Made by a program: the position numbers and the translations under genes. Below are positions 1-8,665 of a stretch of DNA of 64,000 nucleotides, piece after piece. The notes below the pieces were generated by a model, which worked only from the letters and a program-made list of their open reading frames with translations, ran no database searches and had not been told where the DNA came from. This DNA is from Saprospiraceae bacterium (lineage in GTDB: Bacteria > Bacteroidota > Bacteroidia > Chitinophagales > Saprospiraceae), in the NCBI GenBank assembly GCA_016713025.1, contig JADJPZ010000004.1, positions 1,550,001-1,614,000 of the forward strand. The letters are read 5' to 3'. How positions within the stretch are numbered: the first letter of the stretch is position 1; each line of letters begins with the position of its first letter.

Positions 1-874
1 TACAAAAGATGTTATTATCAGCCTTCATACTCCCAATATCAGGGTTATAAGCCTTCCGGAACATCTGCAGGGAAAAAAAGCTGCCTTATCTTATGGAATT
101 GCAGTAGCTAATCATCCTATTATCATAACGACTGATGCTGATTGTAAAGTAAGTCCATACTGGATCGAATCACATGCAAAGGTTTACCAGAATAGCAATG
201 TTCAGATGTGCACCTCGGTCGTACTACCGGAAGAAAGTCCATCCATCCTTAATGTATTTCAATTTTTAGATATGGTTGCAACTATGGCAACAACTATGGC
301 CGGGATCTTATCCCAAAAATACTACTTGGCAAATGGTGCCAATCTGAGTTTTAGGAAGGAGGCTTTTGTGCAAACTGGTGGATACGTCGGTAATGAAAAT
401 ATAGCTTCCGGTGATGATATTTTTCTAATCAATAAAATTGGTAACGCTTATCCTGGATCTATCAGGTTTATCTCAGATCAATCAGCTATAGCCATCACAA
501 AACCGGAAAAATCTTGGGATTGCCTATGGTATCAGCGTATCAGATGGGCTTCCAAATCATCCAAGACCAATAATCATACACTCATGGCACTTCAGGGTTA
601 TATATTTCTGTATTCCTGCCTGCTTGTCATCGGATGTATTACAGGTATTATCCTGACATCTGAATCACTTGTATTTTCAATAATGATAGGAATACTTATC
701 AAATACACGGCAGACTATTTCTTTCTGCGAAGATTAAGTACACATTATGGACGGCAAATTATATTGTCTTATTTTATTCCAAGCTTTTTGATATATTTCA
801 TTCACATCATAGCTTCCGGTATAGTCGCCTTATTTCCAATAAATTATCGATGGAAGGGCAGAAGCGTCAGCTGA
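1..874 (+). CDS. Glycosyltransferase family 2, membrane-anchored, 5' end outside window
   Basis: The reading frame is open from base 2, so the start lies upstream of the window. A TDADC segment (about base 131) is the metal-binding DxD of GT-A family 2 enzymes. Further on come a GDDIF segment and a QRIRWASK segment that fits the family Q/RxxRW motif. The C-terminal ~90 residues contain three or four hydrophobic membrane helices. The protein resembles processive or lipid-linked GT2 enzymes that add sugars to an envelope glycan at the inner membrane. The acceptor and donor are not readable from sequence. It is followed, after ~145 bp with a promoter, by another GT2 gene on the same strand, which suggests a glycan locus. 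Confidence 0.85.
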   Translation, partial: TKDVIISLHTPNIRVISLPEHLQGKKAALSYGIAVANHPIIITTDADCKVSPYWIESHAKVYQNSNVQMCTSVVLPEESPSILNVFQFLDMVATMATTMAGILSQKYYLANGANLSFRKEAFVQTGGYVGNENIASGDDIFLINKIGNAYPGSIRFISDQSAIAITKPEKSWDCLWYQRIRWASKSSKTNNHTLMALQGYIFLYSCLLVIGCITGIILTSESLVFSIMIGILIKYTADYFFLRRLSTHYGRQIILSYFIPSFLIYFIHIIASGIVALFPINYRWKGRSVS

Positions 875-992
875 AAAGGCTTGACGTGTGTTATAATAAC
901 AATCCAATTAAAAAATCTCCAATTATCTTCTAAATGCAATTTTATACAAAAGGAAAACGAAGAATAGCTTTCCGGATGTCCTCATTTTTTAC

Positions 993-1000
993 TATATTTG
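993..1000 (+). promoter_or_regulatory. Bacteroidota -7 promoter element for the 1021 gene
   Basis: TATATTTG matches the Bacteroidota sigma -7 consensus TAnnTTTG and sits 21 bp before the TTG start at 1021. This implies a very short 5' leader and supports the TTG start. No good -33 TTTG is visible at the usual 19-bp distance. Confidence 0.55.
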
Positions 1001-1020
1001 CGTTGTAAAGCAATTGAAAT

Positions 1021-1710
1021 TTGACACCAGTCATTGATGTAATTATTCCGGTATTTAACGAAGAGGATTCCATTGGGAAGGTACTTGATGAAATACCACC
1101 TTACTTGGTACGTAATATTATTGTTTGCGACAATGGAAGTAGTGATAGAACTAAGGAAGTAGCAAAAAATAAAAAAGCGATTACAGTAACTCAATCTTTA
1201 AAAGGCTACGGCAATGCGTGCCTGAAAGGAATGGATTATATATCTAAGCTTGATATTCATCCTGATATTGTAGTATTTTTGGATGGTGATTATTCTGACT
1301 TTCCGGACGAAATGCCTGAATTAGTCCGTCCCATTGTAGAGAACAACAAAGATTTGGTGATTGGTTCACGTGCGTTGGGTCAAATGGAAAAAGGGTCCAT
1401 GATGCCACAACAGATTTTTGGCAATTGGTTGGCTACCAACTTGATAAGAATCATTTATAATTACCAATTCACAGATTTGGGGCCATTTAGGGCCATAAAG
1501 TATCAGCGGCTTCTGGACTTGGAAATGGAAGATAAGACCTTTGGCTGGACTGTTGAAATGCAAGTAAAGGCTGCTAAAAAACGTTTAAACGCTTGTGAAA
1601 TACCAGTCAGATACCGCAAAAGAATAGGAAAGTCTAAGGTATCTGGTACGATTCGTGGCTCTATCCTGGCAGGTCATAAGATCCTGTGGACTATTTTTAA
1701 ACTTATATAA
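1021..1710 (+). CDS. Glycosyltransferase family 2, dolichol-phosphate-mannose-synthase-like
   Basis: A 229-residue soluble GT-A enzyme. The N-terminus has VIIPVFNEE, then a CDNGSSDRT nucleotide-sugar binding segment and FLDGDYSD carrying the DxD-type metal site. A GPFRAI segment in the second half is typical of polyprenyl-phosphate sugar transferases that lack the C-terminal membrane domain. It probably charges a polyprenyl carrier with a hexose for the neighbouring membrane transferases (inference). The start is TTG at 1021: there is an in-frame TGA two codons upstream, and the next in-frame ATG would remove the catalytic N-terminus. It lies 17 bp before the next glycosyltransferase, so the two are likely co-transcribed. 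Confidence 0.85.
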   Translation: MTPVIDVIIPVFNEEDSIGKVLDEIPPYLVRNIIVCDNGSSDRTKEVAKNKKAITVTQSLKGYGNACLKGMDYISKLDIHPDIVVFLDGDYSDFPDEMPELVRPIVENNKDLVIGSRALGQMEKGSMMPQQIFGNWLATNLIRIIYNYQFTDLGPFRAIKYQRLLDLEMEDKTFGWTVEMQVKAAKKRLNACEIPVRYRKRIGKSKVSGTIRGSILAGHKILWTIFKLI

Positions 1711-1727
1711 TATGAATAGGAATAAAC

Positions 1728-3212
1728 ATGTTTGAGATTATTGGGTATGTACTGGTCATAGTTTATTCCATCGCATTGATATACATTACGATTTACTGTC
1801 TTATGCAGCTGCATTTACTATACAGATATCTATTTTCAAAAGCTAAAATAAATAAAAACCCGCATCTTCCTGATTACCCATCTGAATGGCCATCAGTCAC
1901 CATACAATTACCTCTTTACAATGAAAAGTATGTGGCAGAGCGTCTGATTGATAACATCATCCAATTAGATTATCCTAAACATGCGCTAGAAATACAAATA
2001 CTCGACGATTCTACTGATGATACAACCAATATCGTTAATAAAAAAGTAGCTCAATATCATAAACTTGGCTTCAACATATGCGCGATCCGCAGAACTGCCA
2101 GAAATGGATTTAAAGCAGGTGCACTCAAGGAAGGATTGCCATCGGCGCAAGGTGAATTTATTGCAATTTTTGATGCTGATTTTCTTCCTAAGAGAGATTT
2201 CCTCAAAAAAACCATACCTGCTTTTGGGCAACCTGAAATCGGCGTTGTACAAACAAGATGGACGCATATCAATCAAAAAGACTCTCTGCTTACTGAAATG
2301 CAGGCTCTGCAACTCAATGTACATTTTACTGTGGAACAAACCGGCCGTTATAAAGCTGGATATTTTTTACAATTTAACGGTACTGCCGGAATTTGGCGTA
2401 AAAAATGTATCACGGATGCTGGTGGTTGGGAAGCAGATACACTTACTGAAGACTTGGATCTCAGCTACAGAGCACAGCTGAAGGGTTGGAAAATTCAATA
2501 CATGGAAGATATCTTAGCTCCGGCAGAATTGCCGTCTGAAATCAATGGTCTGAAATCGCAACAATTCAGGTGGATGAAAGGTGGAGCAGAAACAGCCAAA
2601 AAATTGTTGCCAAAAGTTTGGTTGTCAGAAATTCCATTTATCCAAAAGATTCAGGCAACAGTGCACCTTTTGTCCAGTACAATCTTTATTTTTGTTTTCT
2701 TATTGGGTGTTTTTAGTTTCCCTTTGTTGTTTTTTATAAATCCATTGGGTCTTGACCCCGGCAAGTTTTCGTTTTTTATGATATCCATGATTGCTATCAT
2801 TATGGTATACTATGTGGCCAATGTTCAGACTGCCTGGCCAAAAGAAAATAAAATATGGATGATTTTCAAATTTATATTTTTATTTCCTGTATTTCTATCA
2901 TTGTCTATGGGACTTGCTTTTCACAATGCCCTTGCGGTAGTACAGGGTTTAGCTGGCAATAAATCACAATTTGTAAGAACCCCGAAATATGGAACTGCTG
3001 AAAATGCAACACCAAAATTCAGGACATCTTACTTTTCAAAAAGCTTGAGTCTGGTTTCTGTAGGTGAAGGTTTGCTAAGTCTTTATTTCATATTTGCAGT
3101 ATACTATGGCTGGAAGTACCAGATGGCATATTTTCTGCTATTTCATATGATGTTGGCTTTAGGATATTTTATCTTGTTTTTATATGCAATCAGAAGTAAA
3201 CTATTCAGCTGA
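1728..3212 (+). CDS. Cellulose-synthase-like membrane glycosyltransferase (GT2)
   Basis: A 494-residue processive GT2 of the cellulose/glucomannan synthase group. One N-terminal helix (residues ~5-30) is followed by a cytoplasmic GT domain with DDSTDDT, DADF, TEDLDLSYR (the TED catalytic base) and QQFRWMKGG (the QxxRW motif). Four to five C-terminal membrane helices follow. All processive-synthase motifs are present, so it should be active. The product could be a beta-linked glucan, mannan or a glycolipid; sequence alone does not decide. Its 3' end overlaps the next gene by 29 bp in another frame, which indicates translational coupling. Confidence 0.88.
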   Translation: MFEIIGYVLVIVYSIALIYITIYCLMQLHLLYRYLFSKAKINKNPHLPDYPSEWPSVTIQLPLYNEKYVAERLIDNIIQLDYPKHALEIQILDDSTDDTTNIVNKKVAQYHKLGFNICAIRRTARNGFKAGALKEGLPSAQGEFIAIFDADFLPKRDFLKKTIPAFGQPEIGVVQTRWTHINQKDSLLTEMQALQLNVHFTVEQTGRYKAGYFLQFNGTAGIWRKKCITDAGGWEADTLTEDLDLSYRAQLKGWKIQYMEDILAPAELPSEINGLKSQQFRWMKGGAETAKKLLPKVWLSEIPFIQKIQATVHLLSSTIFIFVFLLGVFSFPLLFFINPLGLDPGKFSFFMISMIAIIMVYYVANVQTAWPKENKIWMIFKFIFLFPVFLSLSMGLAFHNALAVVQGLAGNKSQFVRTPKYGTAENATPKFRTSYFSKSLSLVSVGEGLLSLYFIFAVYYGWKYQMAYFLLFHMMLALGYFILFLYAIRSKLFS

Positions 3213-4530
3213 ACCATCTCGGGTTAAGATTGTGAAACATCTCATTCTCCTGTGTTTCATACTTTCTGTAGGTGCTATTGAATTTTTCTTCGATCAAAAA
3301 GATTTTTATTCTGCGTTTCCCATATTTACTATTGGCTTCGGATTGATGTTATTGATATATAAGTCAAATTACAATTTGAAAATAGTGATAGCTGCCGGCA
3401 TCATCACACGTATGGCAATGTTATTTGTATTCCCCGGTTTTTCTGATGATATATATAGATTTTTCTGGGATGGCAGACTCATTTTGGAAGGTATCAATCC
3501 TTATGGTATCATGCCTAAAGATACTTTACAGCTCCACCTGCCATATCTCAACACAGAACTGTTTCATTTATTAAATTCGCCGGAGTACTACACGATATAT
3601 CCACCTGTCAATCAACTTTATTTTGCTATCAGTGCCTTAGCTGGCGATATCAAATCCTGTGTTGTCATCATGAGATTGCTCATCATCACAACAGAGCTCG
3701 CAGGCATTATGTACCTGCTGAAGTTGCTGAACAGAAGAAATCTTGAAACTAAATGTGTAATCCTGTATTATTTAAATCCATTGGTAATTCTGGAATGTAT
3801 CGGAAATCTTCATTTTGAAGTTGCAATGCTATCATTCATGCTTATATCTGTCTACTACATATTTGATTCAAAGTATATGAAAGGAGCTTTTTTTCTGGCA
3901 TTCAGTGTAGGTATAAAATTGCTGCCATTGATGATCGTTCCGTTTTTCCTTTTCAGAATGCCTTCCAAAGACCGTTTCAGATTTTCAGGCCTTCTTGGCA
4001 TCTTTTTGATGATCATTTTTATACCTTTAGTTTCTGGCTTCGCATCGTCTTCCTTTTTGAGTAGTGTGGACTTATACTTTCGTAAGTTTGAGTTTAATGC
4101 AAGCATATATTACGTGCTCAGATATGCCGGAAATTTGATTTCAGGATATAATCTCATACAATTTATCGGTCCATTATTGGCAATTGTAACATTGATGACC
4201 AATATCTATTTTGCAAATAAGTCCAAAAAATACTCAGAAACAAACTTTTGGAATTACAGTCTTATAGTATGGACTACTTATCTAATGCTATCTACAACTG
4301 TGCATCCATGGTATATCATCTCTGTAGTATTATTCGGAATACTCTCAGACAGGACCTATCCTTTAGTATGGTCATTTCTTGCTTTCATTTCGTATGTCAA
4401 CTATAGTCAACTCACCTATCATGAAGATCTCTGGTTTGTGGCTGTAGAATACCTTTTGTTATGGTTTGTTTTAATATTTGAATATAAAGGATCTATTCTA
4501 TTTTCTACCGTTAGGGCTAAATTACTATAG
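3184..4530 (+). CDS. GT-C type integral-membrane glycosyltransferase
   Basis: A 448-residue polytopic protein with roughly ten hydrophobic segments. The first long loop carries SDDIYRFFWDGRLILEG, including the acidic pair expected in GT-C enzymes that use polyprenyl-phosphate sugars (mannosyltransferase / GT87-like group). The ATG at 3184 overlaps the end of the cellulose-synthase-like gene by 29 bp. With a dolichol-phosphate-sugar-synthase-like gene two positions upstream, a plausible chain is cytoplasmic charging of polyprenyl phosphate followed by transfer here on the periplasmic face (inference). The family is confident; the substrate is not. Confidence 0.75.
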   Translation: MQSEVNYSAEPSRVKIVKHLILLCFILSVGAIEFFFDQKDFYSAFPIFTIGFGLMLLIYKSNYNLKIVIAAGIITRMAMLFVFPGFSDDIYRFFWDGRLILEGINPYGIMPKDTLQLHLPYLNTELFHLLNSPEYYTIYPPVNQLYFAISALAGDIKSCVVIMRLLIITTELAGIMYLLKLLNRRNLETKCVILYYLNPLVILECIGNLHFEVAMLSFMLISVYYIFDSKYMKGAFFLAFSVGIKLLPLMIVPFFLFRMPSKDRFRFSGLLGIFLMIIFIPLVSGFASSSFLSSVDLYFRKFEFNASIYYVLRYAGNLISGYNLIQFIGPLLAIVTLMTNIYFANKSKKYSETNFWNYSLIVWTTYLMLSTTVHPWYIISVVLFGILSDRTYPLVWSFLAFISYVNYSQLTYHEDLWFVAVEYLLLWFVLIFEYKGSILFSTVRAKLL

Positions 4531-4746
4531 AACTATCGCCAAGAGCAAAATAACCCATGGTATAGATTTTAATATAAGAAAAGGCAAACTTTTAATTAAA
4601 GGTTGGTCACCATGTTCAAAAAATCTTTGCCTTAATCCTCTATTGTGTTCATTTCTGATAAACTTCAAGGAATGATTGCTTCTGACAATATACAATGGTG
4701 TATAGCTAGAATTAGTACTTGTTTCAGATGTGGTGTGACGTTTCAT
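4525..4746 (-). CDS. Possible small membrane-tail protein (73 aa), unknown
   Basis: This is the only sizeable frame in the 350 bp between the GT-C gene and yaaA. It reads as a polar, basic N-terminus followed by a hydrophobic C-terminal tail ending IPWVILLLAIVL. Composition looks protein-like, but no family is recognised. Its last six bases overlap the 3' end of the convergent GT-C gene. On the same strand a TTTG at about 4800 and TAGGTTAC at about 4770 make a weak promoter match. It could equally be a chance frame. Confidence 0.3.
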   Translation of the reverse strand: MKRHTTSETSTNSSYTPLYIVRSNHSLKFIRNEHNRGLRQRFFEHGDQPLIKSLPFLILKSIPWVILLLAIVL

Positions 4747-4881
4747 TTTGTTAAGTTCAATTTAAACAGAAAACGTAACCTATTGAAATAAAGTTATTTG
4801 CAAAAAGATTCTTTAGACAAATGCTTGTAATTTAAGGATTACTCCTAGCATTGTCCCGAAGTTGGGGTTTTACCTTTTTTA

Positions 4882-5643
4882 CTATTTTACAAAGACAAAA
4901 GATCGATCGTCTGACAATTCCGGATGATAGCAATACCCTTCTGTGTCAAAAAGTTTCAAATCATCAGGATGAGTTATTCTATTTTTGATCACATACGCAG
5001 CCATGAGACCTCGGGCTCGTTTTGCATTAAATGATACAAAAGATCTCTTTCCACCTTTCATTTCAAAAAACTCGGCATTGATAATATTCTTGTCTAGCTT
5101 GGAAACTTTTACACTCTTAAAATACTCGTCAGAAGCCAGATTCAGGAGGTAATTTGAATCAGAAGATTGAAGAGATCTGTTGATACCAAAAGTGATTTTG
5201 TCTCCCCAAAATTGGTAAAGATTGGATCCTAGAGTTGTTTTGAATTTCAGTCCCATCTCCAATCGATAGGTTTTCATCAAATCAAGAGGGCGCAAGATGC
5301 CATAGAGTCCAGATAATATAAGCAAATACTTTTGAGCGTATTCCATATCAGATGCACTAAACGAATGCGCATTCAATCCAGAGTATACTTCCCCTGTAAA
5401 ATTATAAATGGCACTTCTGCTGTTTTCTGTTGAAATATCTACCGAAAGGGAGTCTATCAATGCACAGGTATGATCTGCAAGCTTGTCACTCAAAGACATA
5501 ATTGATTTTATCTCGTCTCTGTTTTTGCATTTCAAAATATTTATCAATTCGCTTGTTTCTTCAATAAAAACAGGTAACGTGAACGTCTCAGCCTTAAGTG
5601 ATTTGCTTTGTGAGGATTTGGATGGAGATAGTATTATGACCAT
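4882..5643 (-). CDS. yaaA: YaaA family peroxide-stress protein
   Basis: A 253-residue protein, normal for the UPF0246/YaaA family. It starts MVIILSPSKS and contains LSGLYGILRPLDLMKTYRLEMG, the family hallmark. A lysine/arginine-rich GKRSFVSFNAKRARG segment lies in the C-terminal third. In E. coli YaaA lowers intracellular free iron during peroxide stress and has a DNA-binding fold; that role is known for the family and only inferred here. The ATG at 5643 follows a TATATTTG promoter element by ~50 bp. It is transcribed alone, convergent to the glycosyltransferase operon. Confidence 0.9.
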   Translation of the reverse strand: MVIILSPSKSSQSKSLKAETFTLPVFIEETSELINILKCKNRDEIKSIMSLSDKLADHTCALIDSLSVDISTENSRSAIYNFTGEVYSGLNAHSFSASDMEYAQKYLLILSGLYGILRPLDLMKTYRLEMGLKFKTTLGSNLYQFWGDKITFGINRSLQSSDSNYLLNLASDEYFKSVKVSKLDKNIINAEFFEMKGGKRSFVSFNAKRARGLMAAYVIKNRITHPDDLKLFDTEGYCYHPELSDDRSFVFVK

Positions 5644-5692
5644 AAAAATTGTTAATTATATAAATAATATGGGCAAATTTTTCATTTCACTT

Positions 5693-5700
5693 CAAATATA
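5693..5700 (-). promoter_or_regulatory. -7 promoter element of yaaA
   Basis: On the minus strand the sequence is TATATTTG, a full match to TAnnTTTG, about 50 bp upstream of the yaaA ATG. No strong -33 match is seen. Confidence 0.5.
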
Positions 5701-5790
5701 TGGTTCAATTTTATTTTTTGGCATGGTTTTGGATAGGTTACTACCTGAGATTGAGTTTATGAGTAATTAATTAAGCAAATTGTTTACTCG

Positions 5791-5826
5791 AGACCGGTTC
5801 TGTAGGGAGAATCGGTCTTTTTTTTT
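5791..5826 (+). terminator. Rho-independent-type hairpin with plus-strand T-tract
   Basis: AGACCGGTTCT (5791-5801) pairs with AGAATCGGTCT (5808-5818) across a 6-nt loop, with one G-U-type mismatch, followed by a run of T to 5826. The T-tract is on the plus strand, yet no plus-strand gene is recognised upstream; both neighbours are on the minus strand. In the minus direction the A-run precedes the hairpin and there is no U-tract. Confidence 0.6.
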
Positions 5827-7744
5827 ATATATAAGCATCAGCTTCCAAAGATGCCATTTCCCACTCTTCCATCTTTTTTTCCAGATTTTTTTGCAGCAGC
5901 AAATATTTATTATTGACATCCATGAAGGAGGGTTGATTATAAAAATCCGGATCAGCAAGTTTTAATTCAAGTTCTGCCAGTTCATTTTCAATTTTGGAAA
6001 TATCCCTTTCAATACCAGATATCTGTTTTTTGAGTTTGCGGGATTGTTCCGGATCAGTTTTTTTACCGGAATTTGTGGTGTTCAGATCATTAATTGATGT
6101 TTCAGATTTTTGCAATTCAACAGATCGCATGCTGTCCAGTTTCTTTTTATCAAGAAAGTACTCAATATCACCAAGATACTCCTTAATACTACCGTCTTTA
6201 AACTCGATGACCTTATTTGTCAATCCCGACAAAAAGTCCCTGTCATGAGAGATGACCAAAAGTGTACCTTCATAAGATATCAATGCCTTTTTTAGCACTT
6301 CCTTACTGTAAATATCGAGGTGATTGGTGGGTTCGTCAAGGATCAGAAAATTACAGGGTTTCATAATAAGCGATGCCATAGCAAGCCTTGCTCTTTCGCC
6401 ACCCGAAAGTACACTCACTTTTTTACCGGCATCATCTCCGGAAAATAAAAACGCTCCCAGGATACTTCTTACTTTGGATCTCATTTCTTCGGGTGCTCGG
6501 TCTTCTATGGTATCGAGCACAGTAGATTTCAAATCCAATAATTCAGACTGGTTTTGAGCATAGTAAGAGAGATGCATGTTGGAGCCCTCTTCCATTTTCC
6601 CGTTTGAAGGAGGTATAAGACCAGCTATAATTTTGGCCATGGTCGTTTTTCCTTGTCCATTTTGCCCTACGAAGGCTACTCTTTCTCCTCTCTCAATAGC
6701 AAAATTCAAACCACTGAATACCTTTTTATCACCAAAAGACTTGCTGACATCTAATGCTTTGACGACCTCCCTACCCGATCTGGGCACTTCAGCAAACCGG
6801 ATACTCATAGTTTTACCTGATTCTACAGGAGCTTCGATTCTATCCACTTTTTCGAGTTGTTTTTGCATACTCTGAGCCATCTTGGTTTTTGTGGCCTTTG
6901 CCATAAACCTACTGATGGTCTTTTCCTTCTGAGCTATATCCCTTTGCTGATTTTCATAAGCAGATATCTGTATGACTCGCTGCTTCTCTTTTTCTTCCAG
7001 AAATTTTTTATAAGACAATTTATAATCCAGAATATCGCCATTTTCTACCTCAATGATTCTGTTACACACATTCTCGAGAAACTGAATGTCGTGAGATATC
7101 ACTATGACTGTCCCGGGATAATCTTTCAGGTAGTTTTCTAGCCAGATGATAGATTCAATATCAAGATGATTGGTAGGTTCGTCGAGCATCAAAACATCAG
7201 GAATTCTGAGTAGTAATTTGGCTAGCTCTATCCGCATTTTCCATCCGCCGCTGAATTCTGTTACTTTTCTGGAAAAATCTTCGTCTGTAAATCCAAGCCC
7301 TTTCAAAATTTTAGCTGTTTCAATTTCAAGGGTTGTGAGATTAAAATGTTCCAGTCTTCCGGTAAGCGCTGCAAGGTCTTCCAAAAGTCTGTGATACGAA
7401 TCGCTCTCAAAATCCGTTCTTTCTGCAATCTGATGATTCAGTTCATCTAGTTGTTTTTCTATGTTTTGGGCTTCGTCATGACATGTCATGGCTTCTTCCA
7501 TAACTGTAATGGTTTCATTTAGCGAAAACTCCTGCTTCAGATACCCGACTGATGTTCCATTGGGGAATTCAAGCACTCCTTCATCTGGTCTGGATAATCC
7601 GGCAATGATTTTTAAAAGTGTAGATTTTCCGGCACCGTTCATTCCTATCAAACCAATTCTTTCTTTGGGGCTGATCATAAAACTGATCGCATCAAGTAAT
7701 ACTCTTTCTCCAAATTTGACTGAAATATCTCTGACGTAATACAT
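5825..7744 (-). CDS. ABC-F family ATPase (ribosome-associated)
   Basis: Two ABC cassettes in one soluble chain without membrane segments, 639 residues from the chosen start. Cassette 1 has GMNGAGKST, FSGGWKMR and MLDEPTNHLD. Cassette 2 has GQNGQGKTT, LSGGERAR and ILDEPTNHLD. The inter-cassette linker is charged and helical, and a C-terminal coiled coil (~residues 560-639) is predicted from its Lys/Glu heptads, as in Uup-type members. ABC-F proteins act at the ribosomal E-site in translation quality control or antibiotic protection. The ATG at 7744 (MYYVRDISVKFG) is preferred over an in-frame start at 7825 because family members begin directly with the first cassette. Confidence 0.9.
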   Translation of the reverse strand: MYYVRDISVKFGERVLLDAISFMISPKERIGLIGMNGAGKSTLLKIIAGLSRPDEGVLEFPNGTSVGYLKQEFSLNETITVMEEAMTCHDEAQNIEKQLDELNHQIAERTDFESDSYHRLLEDLAALTGRLEHFNLTTLEIETAKILKGLGFTDEDFSRKVTEFSGGWKMRIELAKLLLRIPDVLMLDEPTNHLDIESIIWLENYLKDYPGTVIVISHDIQFLENVCNRIIEVENGDILDYKLSYKKFLEEKEKQRVIQISAYENQQRDIAQKEKTISRFMAKATKTKMAQSMQKQLEKVDRIEAPVESGKTMSIRFAEVPRSGREVVKALDVSKSFGDKKVFSGLNFAIERGERVAFVGQNGQGKTTMAKIIAGLIPPSNGKMEEGSNMHLSYYAQNQSELLDLKSTVLDTIEDRAPEEMRSKVRSILGAFLFSGDDAGKKVSVLSGGERARLAMASLIMKPCNFLILDEPTNHLDIYSKEVLKKALISYEGTLLVISHDRDFLSGLTNKVIEFKDGSIKEYLGDIEYFLDKKKLDSMRSVELQKSETSINDLNTTNSGKKTDPEQSRKLKKQISGIERDISKIENELAELELKLADPDFYNQPSFMDVNNKYLLLQKNLEKKMEEWEMASLEADAYI

Positions 7745-8023
7745 TAATCTTATACTTTTTTCAAAAAACATCACAAAAATATACTTTTTGAGCGTAGTGG
7801 TGTTGTTTCTGAATGAGTAAAACAAAAAATGAAGAAATCACTTACAGAAACAAGACAGATTATCTTGCAATGCTCATGGACAAATGATGGATGCAAGTAG
7901 CTTCATTTAATTTCCTATTTCTGCCATAAGTCATATAAATATAGAGTTATGGTAAAAATAGAAATTAACTTATTTGTTCGGCAAAGAAGATTTTGAAGAT
8001 CAAATTTTAGGCATTTAAACCCA

Positions 8024-8124
8024 ATGTCGTATAGATAAGCAATTTTCCATTGTTTTTACCCTATCTAAATCTTTCCCTTACAAGAAGGGAAAGACTTCAT
8101 AAAGATGCCTTAATTAAACGACAT
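8024..8124. repeat. Dispersed ~100-bp inverted-repeat element, copy 1
   Basis: The left end ATGTCGTATAGATAAG and right end CTTAATTAAACGACAT form imperfect terminal inverted repeats. Inside is a perfect 9-bp hairpin, CTTTCCCTT/AAGGGAAAG (about 8072-8096). The same arrangement occurs at 12732-12829 in the same orientation, at 62167-62263 inverted, and as a fragment at 10866-10916. It occupies most of the 430-bp gap between the ABC-F start and the TPR gene. No ORF is present. Confidence 0.75.
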
Positions 8125-8176
8125 CGCATTTATACCTTATCCATTATTTCATTAAAATATTTTGAGTTTCTTTGCT

Positions 8177-8665
8177 TTATTTGCTTTTCATTTTCTTCTT
8201 CACCTTAATCCTCGTTTCTGTTTTATCCATAAATACCTGATAATCCTCATTCAATACAATAGATTTTAGTTTGGTGATGACTCGCTTCACTTCTTTGTAT
8301 TGGCAAAGTTTTTCTTTCAGTATGATCAACTTAGAAAAGATCAATGCTTTATCAATACCTTTGATAGTTAAGGCAAAGTCTATCAACTTTTCTGCTTCCA
8401 CATCTTCATCAAAATCGATCAACAATTGTATGAAGTACGGGTACACAAAAACAGCCCCTATATCTGCCACCAATGCATCTTGAAAATACATTTTTGCAGT
8501 GGCATAGTCCTGCAACTGTTCTGCATACACTCTACCATATAGACAGAGTGTCGCAGCGTTGTTGTTGTCACCTGATAAGGCGTAATCCAAGGATTCTATG
8601 GCTTCTTCCAAATAATATGGGTAAGCATCCAAAGCTTTACATAAATATTTATCTATTGAACTCAT
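8177..8665 (-). CDS. TPR-like helical repeat protein, third gene of the rtcB-prfH operon
   Basis: 162 residues, soluble, all-helical in appearance. Segments such as ATLCLYGRVYAEQLQDYATAKMYFQDAL match the tetratricopeptide pattern (small residue at 8, A at 20, basic-aromatic helix B). Two to three repeats are recognisable, followed by a basic C-terminal tail (KVKKKMKSK). Its start overlaps the 3' end of prfH by 17 bp, so it should be translationally coupled to the ribosome-repair genes. A docking or adaptor role is inference. The dispersed repeat follows 50 bp downstream. Confidence 0.65.
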   Translation of the reverse strand: MSSIDKYLCKALDAYPYYLEEAIESLDYALSGDNNNAATLCLYGRVYAEQLQDYATAKMYFQDALVADIGAVFVYPYFIQLLIDFDEDVEAEKLIDFALTIKGIDKALIFSKLIILKEKLCQYKEVKRVITKLKSIVLNEDYQVFMDKTETRIKVKKKMKSK

